NCBI GenBank assembly: GCA_024233305.1
Contig: JACKPV010000022.1
Location: forward strand, 372,001-436,000
Source: Verrucomicrobiales bacterium
GTDB taxonomy: Bacteria; Verrucomicrobiota; Verrucomicrobiia; Limisphaerales; J093
Direction: 5' to 3'
DNA length: 64,000 nt
Shown here piece after piece: positions 1-8,422 of the stretch. The position numbers and the translations under genes were made by a program. Under the pieces are notes generated by a model. That model was not told where the DNA came from. It saw only the letters and a program-made list of their open reading frames with translations, and did no database searches. Positions within the stretch are counted from its first letter, which is position 1, and every line of letters starts with the position of its first letter.

Positions 1-287
1 GCCTTGATGAAAGCCGTATGGATTTCACGCAGCCTGTCTTCCCGCCCCGCGGTGTCGGCGTCACGATGAACGAACAGGACGTCGCAGGGGAAGGCCACCA
101 ACGCCTTGGTGATCTTCTCCGACAGTCCCCCCGGGGGATTCGGCAGCCGCCAGAATTCGGCGTGGGTACCCTGGGCCAGACTCACTCCTGCCTTCTCCTT
201 CAGGGTCCACTCAATGATGGGAACGAGGTTTGCGTCAGTTGTCCCTTCTGACACCAACGTATGCCGGAGGACCTTCCTCGGGTTCAT
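1..287 (-). CDS. TOPRIM-like protein, partial (3' end beyond window)
   Basis: This gene is read leftward from an ATG at 287 and is still open at the window edge, so only about 95 N-terminal residues are visible. Two short motifs look like the start of a TOPRIM/DUF4276-type fold. The first is an acidic motif SEGTTDANL near residue 13, matching the conserved Glu of TOPRIM motif 1. The second is FVHRDADTAG near residue 77, a DxD-type motif after a hydrophobic strand. The start codon overlaps the stop of the upstream AAA ATPase gene (ATGA, 284-287), so the two are almost certainly translated together. ATPase plus separate TOPRIM protein is the architecture of split OLD-family nucleases such as PARIS (AriA/AriB). 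Function as a nuclease or toxin effector is inference, because the rest of the protein is not in view. Confidence 0.6.
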   Translation of the reverse strand, partial: MNPRKVLRHTLVSEGTTDANLVPIIEWTLKEKAGVSLAQGTHAEFWRLPNPPGGLSEKITKALVAFPCDVLFVHRDADTAGREDRLREIHTAFIK

Positions 288-1759
288 GGCGCGGCAGACA
301 GGTCCAACTGCAACTGCAACTCCGCGTGATCGATCACGCGCCGACAGCGTCGAGCCGGGGGAGCCTGGTGACGAATGATCGCGCTAGGGTTGAGATAACC
401 GAGCATTTCTCCGAGAGTCGCGATCGGCTCTTCTCCGCCCGGTTGAGCCCTCCACGTGCCGGAAAGACAGGCGAAGTGCACCATCGTGTACTCGCCGCCT
501 TCCCGGATTCCTTTGGCTGGTCTGGCCAGCAGGATCGAGTCCTCGGGTACGGCCATAACCACCGAGGGAGAATGCGTGTTGATGATCACCTGGCGGAGGG
601 GATTGGAATCGTCGGCCGGCTCATCCGGATCCACCGCGATGTCCCGAAGCAGTCTCAGCATTGAGGGAACCCGGTCCGGGTGAATGCCATTTTCGGGTTC
701 CTCCATGCAGATCAAGCCCGGGGTTTCAGGATCCTGCTCGAGGACCGACAACGCCAGGAAACGGAGCGTCCCATCTGACAACGCCCGGGCAGGAAGTTCG
801 GTTCCGTCCATCCCCGCCATCATCAAAGTCAGCAGCTCGCGCTTTTCGTCGCGGTCGACCCGGATCGACCGGACGCTGCCGATCAATTCGCTCAGCCGGT
901 TGGCGATCCGGGCGTAGATGTGTGCCGGATCCTCCTTCATGGCGAGGCGGGAGAGATTCGAGGCCAGATGGCGCCCGTTGGTCTCCAGATGGGAGGCCGC
1001 GGTGAACTCATCTGGCTGGCGCAGAGCCGTCGGCTCCAACTGCAACAGCCGCCATGACTCCATCTCCCGCCGGGCGCACAGGACGGTTGGACTCTCCGCA
1101 GCGTTCGCCGAGGACAGGACGGTCCTGGGCATCGTATTCGCCGCGCGTTCGTAGGCCCGACCTCGCCCCGTGGCATCCTGATGCAACTTGATGACGCAGG
1201 TTCCGTCGTCCTTCGTGGCCGTGGAAATGAAGGCGACTCCCGCCCGACGCCCAGTGACGACCCGTCGGCGCCAGTCGCGCACGTTGTGAGGGAAGAGTAA
1301 GTGAGCGTGGGCCTGGCCCAGTTGGATGTGCTTCAGCTCCTCCTCGAGGATCTGGAGGGGAGTCGAGTTGGCCCCGTTGGATGCGTCGGAGGTTTCCTGG
1401 CGCAGCCGGATCACCAACCGGTATCGCAGCAACGTGATCGCGGCCGTACCCCTCTGGCCCAGATCATCCACCGCGTTTGGAGGGACGATCATCTCGGCCT
1501 CGAAGGTGATTCGTTCGGCCAGAGATTCCCCGACGCGGTGAAAGAGGCCGCGAACGTCGTTGTTGTGCCCTGTCTCGTCGCGGACGCGGAGCGCGGCTTC
1601 CAGCAAGGGGAAGTTCGCGGTGAGGCTCAGGAATTGGATGGCGTCGAAGAGGTTCGACTTTCCAACCCCATTCGCACCGGCGATGCAGGTGAACGGACCG
1701 AAGCGAACATCCGCTCCAACGAGGTTCTTGAAGCCGTCAACTCGAAGGCGGATCAACAT
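284..1759 (-). CDS. AAA family ATPase (RecF/OLD-like, AAA_21 type)
   Basis: A 491-residue ABC/SMC-like ATPase. A Walker A GANGVGKS lies at residues 28-35 right after an N-terminal strand (LRVDGFKNL), as in RecF, OLD and other overcoming-lysogenization-type ATPases. Late in the protein a signature-like LSDGTLRFLAL is followed by Walker B ICMEEPENGIHP and an H-loop NTHSP. This order is typical of AAA_21/AAA_15 proteins that sense DNA or proteins and control a nuclease partner. The next gene starts inside its stop codon and encodes a TOPRIM-like protein, so the pair may act as one complex. The gene lies 36 bp downstream of aspS on the same strand and could be co-transcribed with it. A defence role is inference from architecture; a housekeeping DNA-repair role cannot be excluded. 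Confidence 0.85.
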   Translation of the reverse strand: MLIRLRVDGFKNLVGADVRFGPFTCIAGANGVGKSNLFDAIQFLSLTANFPLLEAALRVRDETGHNNDVRGLFHRVGESLAERITFEAEMIVPPNAVDDLGQRGTAAITLLRYRLVIRLRQETSDASNGANSTPLQILEEELKHIQLGQAHAHLLFPHNVRDWRRRVVTGRRAGVAFISTATKDDGTCVIKLHQDATGRGRAYERAANTMPRTVLSSANAAESPTVLCARREMESWRLLQLEPTALRQPDEFTAASHLETNGRHLASNLSRLAMKEDPAHIYARIANRLSELIGSVRSIRVDRDEKRELLTLMMAGMDGTELPARALSDGTLRFLALSVLEQDPETPGLICMEEPENGIHPDRVPSMLRLLRDIAVDPDEPADDSNPLRQVIINTHSPSVVMAVPEDSILLARPAKGIREGGEYTMVHFACLSGTWRAQPGGEEPIATLGEMLGYLNPSAIIRHQAPPARRCRRVIDHAELQLQLDLSAAP

Positions 1760-1795
1760 AATCTACCGCCACGATAACCCCGCGAAGGAGCCAGA

Positions 1796-3595
1796 CTAGC
1801 ACTTTCTTGCCGCCTTCACCTCGAGGTGCAGATCCCGCAGTTGCCGGGGCTCGGCGACCCCGGGGGAATCGGTCATGAGGCAGGTCCCTTTCGCGGTCTT
1901 CGGGAAGGCGATGACGTCACGGATGCTGCCGGTGCCGCAGAGCAGGGCCACCAAGCGGTCGAAGCCGAGGGCGATCCCGCCGTGCGGCGGTGCGCCGTAC
2001 TTGAACGCCTCGAGCATGTAACCGAACCGCGCTGCGGCCGTTTCCGGCGGGATGCCCAGCACGTCCTCGAACACCACCTTCTGAACCTCGCGCTGGTGGA
2101 TACGGATCGAACCGCCCCCCAACTCGACGCCGTTGACGACCACGTCGTAGTGCTGGCCGCGCACCGCCTTTGGGTCCTTGGTCAGCAGCGGAATGTCCTC
2201 CGCCACCGGCGCGGTGAACGGATGATGGCTCGAGTACCAGCGGTTGTTCTCCTTGTCGAAGCTCAACAGCGGGAAATCCACGACCCAGAGAAAATCGAAG
2301 CGCCGCGGATCGATGACGAGCTTGCCCTGGGTGCGCAGGATGTCCGCCGCGTAGAGCCGGATGCGGCCCAGGATCTCGCAGGCCGTCAGCCACTGGTCGG
2401 CGGCGAAGAGGATCAGATCCCCCTCCTGAATCTCGAGCCGGCTTTCCAGGTCCGCCTTCTCGGCGTCGCTGAAAAAGCGCACGATGGGCGACTTCCACTG
2501 CCCGCCCTCGACCTTGATGTAGGCCAGGCCGCGCGCGCCGAAGCTCTTCGCGTATTCGGTCATGGTCTCCATCTGGCCCTGGGTCACGCAGGCGAGTCCC
2601 TTGGCGTTCATCGCCTTGACCACGCCGCCGTTCTCGATGGCGCTTTTGAAGACTTTGAACTCGCTGTTCCGAAACGTGTCGGTGAAGTCCTTCAGTTCGA
2701 GGCCGAAACGGGTGTCCGGCTTGTCGATCCCGTACCGATCCAGCGCTTCCTGGAAGCTCAACCGCTTGAAAGGGGCGGACACGTCGATGTCGAGGGCGAC
2801 CTTCCAGACACGTTGCAGGAGGCCTTCGATGAGCGTGTAAATGTCCTCGCGCTCGATGAAGGACATCTCGATGTCCACCTGGGTGAACTCGGGTTGGCGG
2901 TCGGCGCGCAGGTCTTCGTCGCGGTAGCACCGGGCCAGCTGGAAGTAACGTTCGATGCCCGCCACCATCAGGATTTGCTTGAACTGCTGCGGCGACTGCG
3001 GCAGGGCGTAAAAGGTCCCCGGTTCCCGCCGGTTGGGCACGAGGAATTCGCGCGCGCCCTCGGGGGTGGACTTGAAGAGGGTGGGGGTCTCGATCTCCAG
3101 GAAGCCCTGTTCCTCCATGAACACCCGCGTAGCCGTGGCCACCTTCGAGCGCAGGCGGAGATTGCGGGTCATCTCGGGGCGGCGCAGATCGAGGTAACGG
3201 AACTTGAGCCGCATCTCCTCGTTGACGCGGGCGGCGGCTTCCGGATCGTCGATCACGAACGGCAGCACCTCCGCGTCGTTCAGGAGGCTCATCTGATGGA
3301 CCACCATCTCCACCTGTCCGGTGGGAATCTTCGGGTTCACCGTGCCGTCGGGCCGTTGCCGGACCAGCCCGGTGACCTCGATCACGCTTTCGCTGCGGAG
3401 CGCCGCCGCGCGGTCGCAGAGTTCCTGGGGAACTTCCTGCGGGTCGAACACGGTCTGGGTGCGCCCTTCGCGATCCCGGATGTCAATGAAGATCACGCCG
3501 CCGAGGTCGCGCTTCGAGTGGACCCAGCCGGTCAGTGTCACGGTGCGTCCGAGGTGGTCGGGGCGCAGTTCGTTGCAATGGTGTGTGCGTTTCAT
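1796..3595 (-). CDS. aspS: Aspartate--tRNA ligase
   Basis: Class II aminoacyl-tRNA synthetase of bacterial type, 599 residues with the chosen ATG at 3595. The frame stays open for 46 more codons upstream, but that stretch has no family-like sequence. The order is an N-terminal OB-fold anticodon-binding domain (about residues 1-105), a class II catalytic core containing the motif 2 region FRDEDLRADRQPEF-type (here YRDEDLRADRQPEFTQVD), an inserted GAD domain (roughly 290-420), and motif 3 GIALGFDRLVALL near the C terminus. It charges tRNA-Asp in the cytoplasm. Residue 31 in the KRDLGG loop is Leu, as in E. coli. His at this site is associated with non-discriminating enzymes such as that of Pseudomonas aeruginosa, so this enzyme is probably tRNA-Asp specific (inference). 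Confidence 0.97.
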   Translation of the reverse strand: MKRTHHCNELRPDHLGRTVTLTGWVHSKRDLGGVIFIDIRDREGRTQTVFDPQEVPQELCDRAAALRSESVIEVTGLVRQRPDGTVNPKIPTGQVEMVVHQMSLLNDAEVLPFVIDDPEAAARVNEEMRLKFRYLDLRRPEMTRNLRLRSKVATATRVFMEEQGFLEIETPTLFKSTPEGAREFLVPNRREPGTFYALPQSPQQFKQILMVAGIERYFQLARCYRDEDLRADRQPEFTQVDIEMSFIEREDIYTLIEGLLQRVWKVALDIDVSAPFKRLSFQEALDRYGIDKPDTRFGLELKDFTDTFRNSEFKVFKSAIENGGVVKAMNAKGLACVTQGQMETMTEYAKSFGARGLAYIKVEGGQWKSPIVRFFSDAEKADLESRLEIQEGDLILFAADQWLTACEILGRIRLYAADILRTQGKLVIDPRRFDFLWVVDFPLLSFDKENNRWYSSHHPFTAPVAEDIPLLTKDPKAVRGQHYDVVVNGVELGGGSIRIHQREVQKVVFEDVLGIPPETAAARFGYMLEAFKYGAPPHGGIALGFDRLVALLCGTGSIRDVIAFPKTAKGTCLMTDSPGVAEPRQLRDLHLEVKAARKC

Positions 3596-4092
3596 CGTCA
3601 ACAGGGGGCGGTCGTTGCGGTCGCTCGGGGCGTCCTGATCCCGTCCGTCGGCACGGGAAGTCCGCCAGTCGGCGCCGCGGTCGCCGCCCGGAAAACGGAG
3701 CGGCGATGCTGGCGATACAGGTCTGAAATGCAAAGCCCAAAGTCAGCGGCACAGATGTCGTTTCCGCGCGAACGGGGGCGGCGTCCGGCGGACCGCGGCA
3801 CCGCCCGTCCGGGAACACCCCGCGGCGTGATCGGGCTCGGGTCTTTCGGGCTGAAGGCGGTTCCGTACAGCTTGGCGGACCGTTCCGCACCGTGGACCTT
3901 CCCGGGCCGTCCTGCCGGCCTGACCGGCGCCGAATCAAGGGCGACGACCACGGGGCAGCGAATGGGGCCGGCCGCGGGAACCGGGAACGAGGGCCGCTTC
4001 CCTTGGGGCAACGAAAGAGGCAGGACCGACGGGGTCCTGCCTCGGAAGGGGTCCGCCGATCGCGGCGGGTGTTGGCGCGTTCGTTCGGCGCT
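3596..4092. other. Intergenic region, aspS upstream side
   Basis: About 500 bp between the start of aspS and the 3' end of the broken CTERM gene. It holds the terminator hairpin described at 4010-4043 and presumably the aspS promoter. I see no convincing gene; the open frames here are short, Arg/Pro-rich and unlike any family I know. Confidence 0.6.
4010..4043 (-). terminator. Rho-independent terminator of the CTERM gene
   Basis: An 11-bp perfect stem (4017-4027 with 4033-4043, GAGGCAGGACC paired with GGTCCTGCCTC) with a 5-nt loop. On the minus strand it is followed by TTTCGTT. It sits 50 bp past the stop codon of the CTERM gene, so it fits as that gene's terminator. Confidence 0.75.
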
Positions 4093-5054
4093 TCAGGCCT
4101 TGCGGCGGCGGAAGGCAACGAGCCCGAGCATCGCCCCACCCAACAGGGTGAGCGTCATGCCTTCGTCGGGTACGGGTGACACGCTCTCGACCATGACCAC
4201 AAAGTCCGTGTAATCGTAGTCGGAGACCGAGTCGTCGAGGTCCTCGAACGCGAGCACGTACTCGTTCGCCTCCCACGGGCCCGGCGAGTAGCTCCCGATC
4301 TGGACGGTGTCGCCCATGCCCTGGTAGGCGGCCATATGATCCAGCCCGTCACCGTTCAGGTCGGTGTCGGAGTACCACATCCCTCCCTCGCTGAGCCGTA
4401 ACGATTCAGTAACTCGTAGCCGCCGACGTGCAGTCGGCGCATGATTCAGCTGGGATAGGGCTGCCTGCCGCCGAGGGCGACGATTCACCGAAAGGTGACT
4501 GCTGATCGGAATCGGCGAGCCCGCGTAAGCCCTTGGATTTCAGCGCCGACTACACGTCGGCGGCTACCCCCTGTTGAATCGATACGGCTGAGGGCGTTGA
4601 CCGTGGCGTCCAGATAGAACCCGAAGTTGTTGCCGGCGGCGAAGTCGATGCCGGTGTCAACGAAGTTCAGTTCGACTGATCCGTCTGCGTGGATGGAGAG
4701 CAGCGCTTTGTCTCCGGCCCCGGCGCTGCCGGCAAGAACCGGGACCTTGTTGTTCGGATCTGCCGCGTCGAAGATGCCAAATACGTTGTCATCCGCAAAA
4801 CCCGCCAGTTCGATGACGATTGTGCTTACCGATCCCCCAGATCCACCGATTTGCCAGTAGGAGTCCAGCTGATCCGACATTTGGTCGGTCACGACGTTCA
4901 CGCTCGAATTGTTCGCGTTCGGCGCGAGCGTGATGCCGTCCAGAACCCCCTGCAACGCGGCTCCGCCGTCGCCGAAGGTGACCGCGAGAGCCGAGCTGAG
5001 ACAGACTGTCGAGGCGACGCCCGCCAGCAGTCTCGGGATTGATTTAGCGTGCGT
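4093..5054 (-). pseudogene. VPDSG-CTERM exported protein (DUF4114-like), interrupted by a palindromic element
   Basis: Two open frames on the minus strand are halves of one gene. The upstream half (5054 to about 4593) reads as a signal peptide (KSIPRLLAGVASTVCL...) and a beta-rich exported domain ending FYLDATVNALS. The downstream half (about 4392 to 4093) resumes with EGGMWYSDTDLNGDGLDH and runs through a DUF4114-like segment (DYTDFVVMVESVSPVP) to the sorting tail VPDEG, a hydrophobic helix and RRRK. Between them lies a 194-bp palindromic repeat flanked by GCTGAG direct repeats. Removing 197 bp would join the halves in frame; as it stands the reading frame shifts and stops at 4485, removing the CTERM tail. 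No ATG/GTG/TTG is well placed for the signal peptide. An ACG at 5054 sits seven bases after AGGA, suggesting the start codon has mutated as well. Confidence 0.85.
4395..4588. repeat. REPIN/MITE-like palindromic element, copy A
   Basis: The 152-bp core (4416-4567) has 25-nt terminal inverted repeats at 4416-4440 and 4543-4567 differing at one base. Each arm starts with GTAG and is itself a hairpin (CGCCGAC, GTGCA loop, GTCGGCG). Imperfect outer arms extend the palindrome to 194 bp, with GCCGTAACGATTCA on the left and TGAATCGATACGGC on the right. A GTAG tetranucleotide before a hairpin, in inverted pairs, is the hallmark of REPINs mobilised by RAYT transposases. Inserted inside the CTERM gene, with GCTGAG at both 4390-4395 and 4587-4592. 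Confidence 0.85.
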
Positions 5055-5443
5055 ACAGTTTTCCTTTCGATTGGAGTTCCCGATGAGCGCTTCCCCCACC
5101 CATCGCCGGGAAGCCTTGAGCACCAATCGTGCGATGGTTTCTGGATATGATTGCAACCAATTGGGCGGTAATGATTTGCAAATAGAGCCGAAAGGCCATC
5201 GACAGCCGTCCGCGCGCAAGTTGTAAGTCCACCTGACAGATTCGGGTTCAAATCCCCGCGTCCGCCGAAGGCCAGCGGTCCAAACCTCTTTGGCCGAGGA
5301 GTTTTCCTCGCGGAGTGCGAGAGCGGCGAGCCGTCGGAAATTCCGACACCTGGGTTCCGTTCCCTCCCGGTGCTCGCGTCCGTTCGAACGAAAACCGGGC
5401 TCGCGAATCCGCGGGTGACGGTGTCAGACTCCGCCCTCGAACC
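5055..5443. other. Intergenic region between divergent genes, with a tRNA 3'-end-like scrap
   Basis: 389 bp between the broken CTERM gene and the sulfatase. At about 5241-5268 there is a T-arm-like GGGTTCAAATCCC followed by CGCGTCCGCC. It resembles the 3' end of a tRNA, but no matching acceptor strand or D/anticodon arm is seen upstream, so it is at most a fragment. Promoters for both neighbours should lie here; I could not assign them. Confidence 0.4.
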
Positions 5444-6853
5444 ATGAATCCAGTCGCGCAGTCCATCGTTTCCCTGGCCGTCGGCAGCCTGGTGGCCGTC
5501 GGCGCCGGACGTCCGAACGTGCTCTTCATCGCCGTCGATGATCTGCGGCCCCAGACGGCCGCCTACGGACGTTCCTTCATGCGGACGCCGAACCTGGATC
5601 GCCTGGCGGCGCAGGGGGTTTTGTTCGAGCGGGCCTATTGCATGGTGCCGACGTGCGGGGCCTCGCGGGCGGCGCTGATGACCGGCCTGCGGCCCGCGCG
5701 CCACCGGTTCGTGAACCATCTCACGTGGGCCGAGCAGGACGCCCCGGGCGTGCCGACCCTCAACACCCATTTCAAAGTCCACGGGTACACGACCATCAGC
5801 CTGGGCAAGGTCTTCCACCACCGGACCGACGAGGCCGCGGGATGGTCCGAACCCGCGTGGCGCCCGAACGCCGGGCACTATCGCGACCCAGCCGCGGTGG
5901 CAAAGGCGATTGCCGATGACACAGCGCGATACCCGGGGAAGCGGGAGCATCGCGGCCCGCCGGTGGAGGCCTTTGACGCCTCCGACGACGCTTATCCCGA
6001 CGGCCAGATCTCGGACCGGGCGTTGGCGGAACTCGAGCGGCTGGGCGGCCCCTCGCGCCCTCCCTTTTTCCTGGCCGTCGGTTTCATGAAGCCGCACCTG
6101 CCGTTCACCGCGCCGCGGAAGTACTGGGACCTCTACGACGCGGCGGCGATTCAGTTGCCTGCCAACGACCATCCGCCGAAGGACGCGCCGGCCGGAGCGG
6201 TGCACAATTCCGGGGAGCTACGTCCCTATGCGGGCATCCCGCCGCAAGGACCGGTTGACGCCGCCACGGCGCGACGCTTGATCCACGGTTACTACGCCTG
6301 CGTGAGTTTCATCGATGCCCAGGTTGGTCGGTTGCTTGATGGCTTGGAGCGGCTCGGGTTGGCGACGAACACCGTGGTCGTGCTTTGGGGAGATCACGGG
6401 TGGCAATTGGGAGAGCACGGCATGTGGAACAAGCACTCCTGCTTCGAGACCTCGATGCACGCACCGTTGCTCGTGACCGCGCCCCATCTGGACTCGGTGA
6501 AGCCCGGGACACGGGTGCGGGCCCTGACCGAGTTCATCGATGTCTATCCGTCGCTCTGCGAACTCGTCGGGCTGCCCCTGCCCGCGCATCTCGAGGGGCG
6601 CAGCTTCGTGCCCTTGATGCGGGATCCCGGCCTGCCCGGGAAGGACTTCGCCATCGGTCGTTTCGGCGCGGGGGACACCGTCCGGACCGAACGGTATCGC
6701 TACAGCGAGTACACGCGGCCTGCCGGCGGGTTGACCGGGCGGATGCTCTATGATCACCGGATCGATCCGGGCGAAAACGTCAACGTGGCTGCAGATGCGC
6801 CGGCGGTAACGGATCGCCTGGCGGAGACGCTGAACGCGAACCAGGGGCGGTGA
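5444..6853 (+). CDS. Exported sulfatase (iduronate-2-sulfatase-like)
   Basis: Type I sulfatase of 469 residues. The chosen ATG at 5444 gives a signal peptide (MNPVAQSIVSLAVG...) directly ahead of the first core strand RPNVLFIAVDD, whose Asp32/Asp33 are the calcium ligands. The active-site signature is C71-G-A-S-R75. The Cys is expected to become formylglycine, and Ala in place of the usual Pro is a tolerated variant of the CxPxR motif. WGDHGWQLGEHGMWNKHS later in the protein carries the usual metal-binding Asp and His and resembles the S1_7 iduronate-2-sulfatase group. It likely removes sulfate esters from polysaccharides outside the cytoplasm. It faces the DUF4268 gene, with their 3' ends 39 bp apart. 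Confidence 0.93.
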   Translation: MNPVAQSIVSLAVGSLVAVGAGRPNVLFIAVDDLRPQTAAYGRSFMRTPNLDRLAAQGVLFERAYCMVPTCGASRAALMTGLRPARHRFVNHLTWAEQDAPGVPTLNTHFKVHGYTTISLGKVFHHRTDEAAGWSEPAWRPNAGHYRDPAAVAKAIADDTARYPGKREHRGPPVEAFDASDDAYPDGQISDRALAELERLGGPSRPPFFLAVGFMKPHLPFTAPRKYWDLYDAAAIQLPANDHPPKDAPAGAVHNSGELRPYAGIPPQGPVDAATARRLIHGYYACVSFIDAQVGRLLDGLERLGLATNTVVVLWGDHGWQLGEHGMWNKHSCFETSMHAPLLVTAPHLDSVKPGTRVRALTEFIDVYPSLCELVGLPLPAHLEGRSFVPLMRDPGLPGKDFAIGRFGAGDTVRTERYRYSEYTRPAGGLTGRMLYDHRIDPGENVNVAADAPAVTDRLAETLNANQGR

Positions 6854-6892
6854 GCGAGGCGCCGGGGAAGCGAGAGAGACGGTGCATCGGAA

Positions 6893-7993
6893 CTAGAGCC
6901 CAAGGGAGTCCAGGGCGGGCTTCAGGGCCGATTCCAAGCGCGACATGGAGGCGACCATCTCCGCCTGGATTTCCGGCCAATCGGGCTCGGGACTGCGATA
7001 GCCGCCCCGTTCGACCCGGTGCTTGATCCGGCAAGCCCGCTTGGCGTCGAGCCGCTCCCACATGAGCGGTCCGCCGAAGGCGGACTCGATCTGCTCCCTG
7101 GCACGGTGGAGTTCATCAAACACACGCTTGTTCTCCTCTGCGTTGCCCCGGTCGATGTACAGTTCTGCGACTGCGTACTCCTGGACGATGACGAAATTGA
7201 ACCCCAGCCCCCGGATGCCCGCACTCGCTCCGAGCCAGGCGTAGGGCCCCGGTTTGATGTTCGCGTGGCGGGTCCGGCGGCTTCTCGCGACGGCTACCAG
7301 ACCCTCCCAGAAACGAAGCCGCAGGTCGTGGCGTTCGACTCGTTTCTTTCGGTCGACCTGTTCCTTTTGCCGCAACTGCACCTGATACTCCTGCGCCTCG
7401 GGGAGGGGGATGATCTGCTGCACGTCGATGAGACGCGCCTCGCCGTCCTGGTACGGACGCAGGCGCACACATCGAATGTCGATCTCCCTTTCCCGCAGCC
7501 ACAGCACGGCGGTCGTGAGTTCCTTGCCGAAGTCCTCCGACACCAGCAGGATGCGAACGTCGGGGGCAAAGCTCTCCTCGTCGGATTCCTCCCAGCCCAG
7601 GAACTCGAGCATGCGAGCTCTGGCGTCTGCGTTGGGCTCCCCGATTCTCGCCAGGAAGTCGCCGTGGATTTCCTCCGCCCGATCAAAGGTCATGGCGGAG
7701 ATCATGCTCGCATACCGGATCGCCTGGAGTTCCATGTGTCCACCATCCGCCGTCCGCTTCAGCTCGATGACCACGAGGTTTGCTTGTCGGTCCATGGCCA
7801 GCAGATCGATGCGCCGGCGGCTGTCCTCCCAATCGCCGAACTCTTCCGTCAGAACATAGAGATCGTCCCCCAGAACGTCGATCTGGGACCGAAGCAGGCG
7901 CTGCAAGTCGCCGCGTTCCCTCACACCCAGCCCGGCAAACGACGCCTCCGCGATGGGCCGGAACGAGTTGGAGGTCATTTCATAGAGTGCCAT
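6893..7993 (-). CDS. NucS-like / DUF4268 protein (PD-(D/E)XK nuclease fold)
   Basis: 366 residues with the ATG at 7993; an upstream in-frame start would add 31 residues without family similarity. The N-terminal half contains a PD-(D/E)XK core: RRIDLLAMD with Asp63, then VVIELKR with Glu77 and Lys79, after the preceding EEFGDWEDS. This matches endonuclease NucS-like proteins that often head DUF4268 proteins. The C-terminal part (about 220-366) matches DUF4268: FWEGLVAVA, a compact mid-domain, and RLDAKRACRIKHR. It has no restriction methyltransferase or other partner next to it. Proteins of this type are found alone or near restriction and defence genes. Nuclease activity is inferred from the motif only. 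Confidence 0.8.
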   Translation of the reverse strand: MALYEMTSNSFRPIAEASFAGLGVRERGDLQRLLRSQIDVLGDDLYVLTEEFGDWEDSRRRIDLLAMDRQANLVVIELKRTADGGHMELQAIRYASMISAMTFDRAEEIHGDFLARIGEPNADARARMLEFLGWEESDEESFAPDVRILLVSEDFGKELTTAVLWLREREIDIRCVRLRPYQDGEARLIDVQQIIPLPEAQEYQVQLRQKEQVDRKKRVERHDLRLRFWEGLVAVARSRRTRHANIKPGPYAWLGASAGIRGLGFNFVIVQEYAVAELYIDRGNAEENKRVFDELHRAREQIESAFGGPLMWERLDAKRACRIKHRVERGGYRSPEPDWPEIQAEMVASMSRLESALKPALDSLGL

Positions 7994-8422
7994 GTCGTGA
8001 AGGGGAATTGCGAGGCGGTCAGGGAAGTGCGGGCGGATTCTCCGCCGGGCGCACCCTCCATCTGCCACGCGCGTGTGGACCGACAAAGGGGACCTTGCGG
8101 CCGGGCTCCCGCCAGGTCACGAGCCCTTTGTCTGCGTGCAAGAACCCGCTTGCGCGTTGCGCTGTCATCCCGTGTGCTCGGGGGAAGGCTGGCACGGGCA
8201 ATACCCGAGGGCAAGTCGTTTGAGCAGTCTTTTGGCCGGGTTGGCGGTCCTGCCACGGGGCGGGGTCTGGCGGACGACGTTCCCGGGGGCTGCGACCAGG
8301 GACTGGGGGACGGCCGTTCGTCCTCGAAAAGCGAAACCGCCGCTCGGGGCGGACGCCCCGGGCGGCGGTGGGTGAGGCGGATGTTCGTAACGAGGCTGCC
8401 GGGCGGCGGCAGCCGGAGCCGG
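7994..8422. other. Intergenic region
   Basis: 429 bp between two minus-strand genes. It contains the terminator of the PDZ protein gene near 8324-8368 and presumably the promoter of the DUF4268 gene. No supported gene; the frames open here are proline/arginine-rich on both strands. Confidence 0.5.
8324..8368 (-). terminator. Rho-independent terminator of the PDZ protein gene
   Basis: A 14-bp stem with one G-U pair (8337-8350 with 8355-8368) and a GGAC loop. On the minus strand it is followed by TTTCGCTTTTCG. It lies about 55 bp past the stop codon at 8423 and fits as the end of the sigma/membrane protein/PDZ operon. Confidence 0.75.

Noticed and set aside
1826..4213. 795-codon plus-strand frame opposite aspS
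   Set aside because: Antisense of a conserved enzyme; the translation matches no family.
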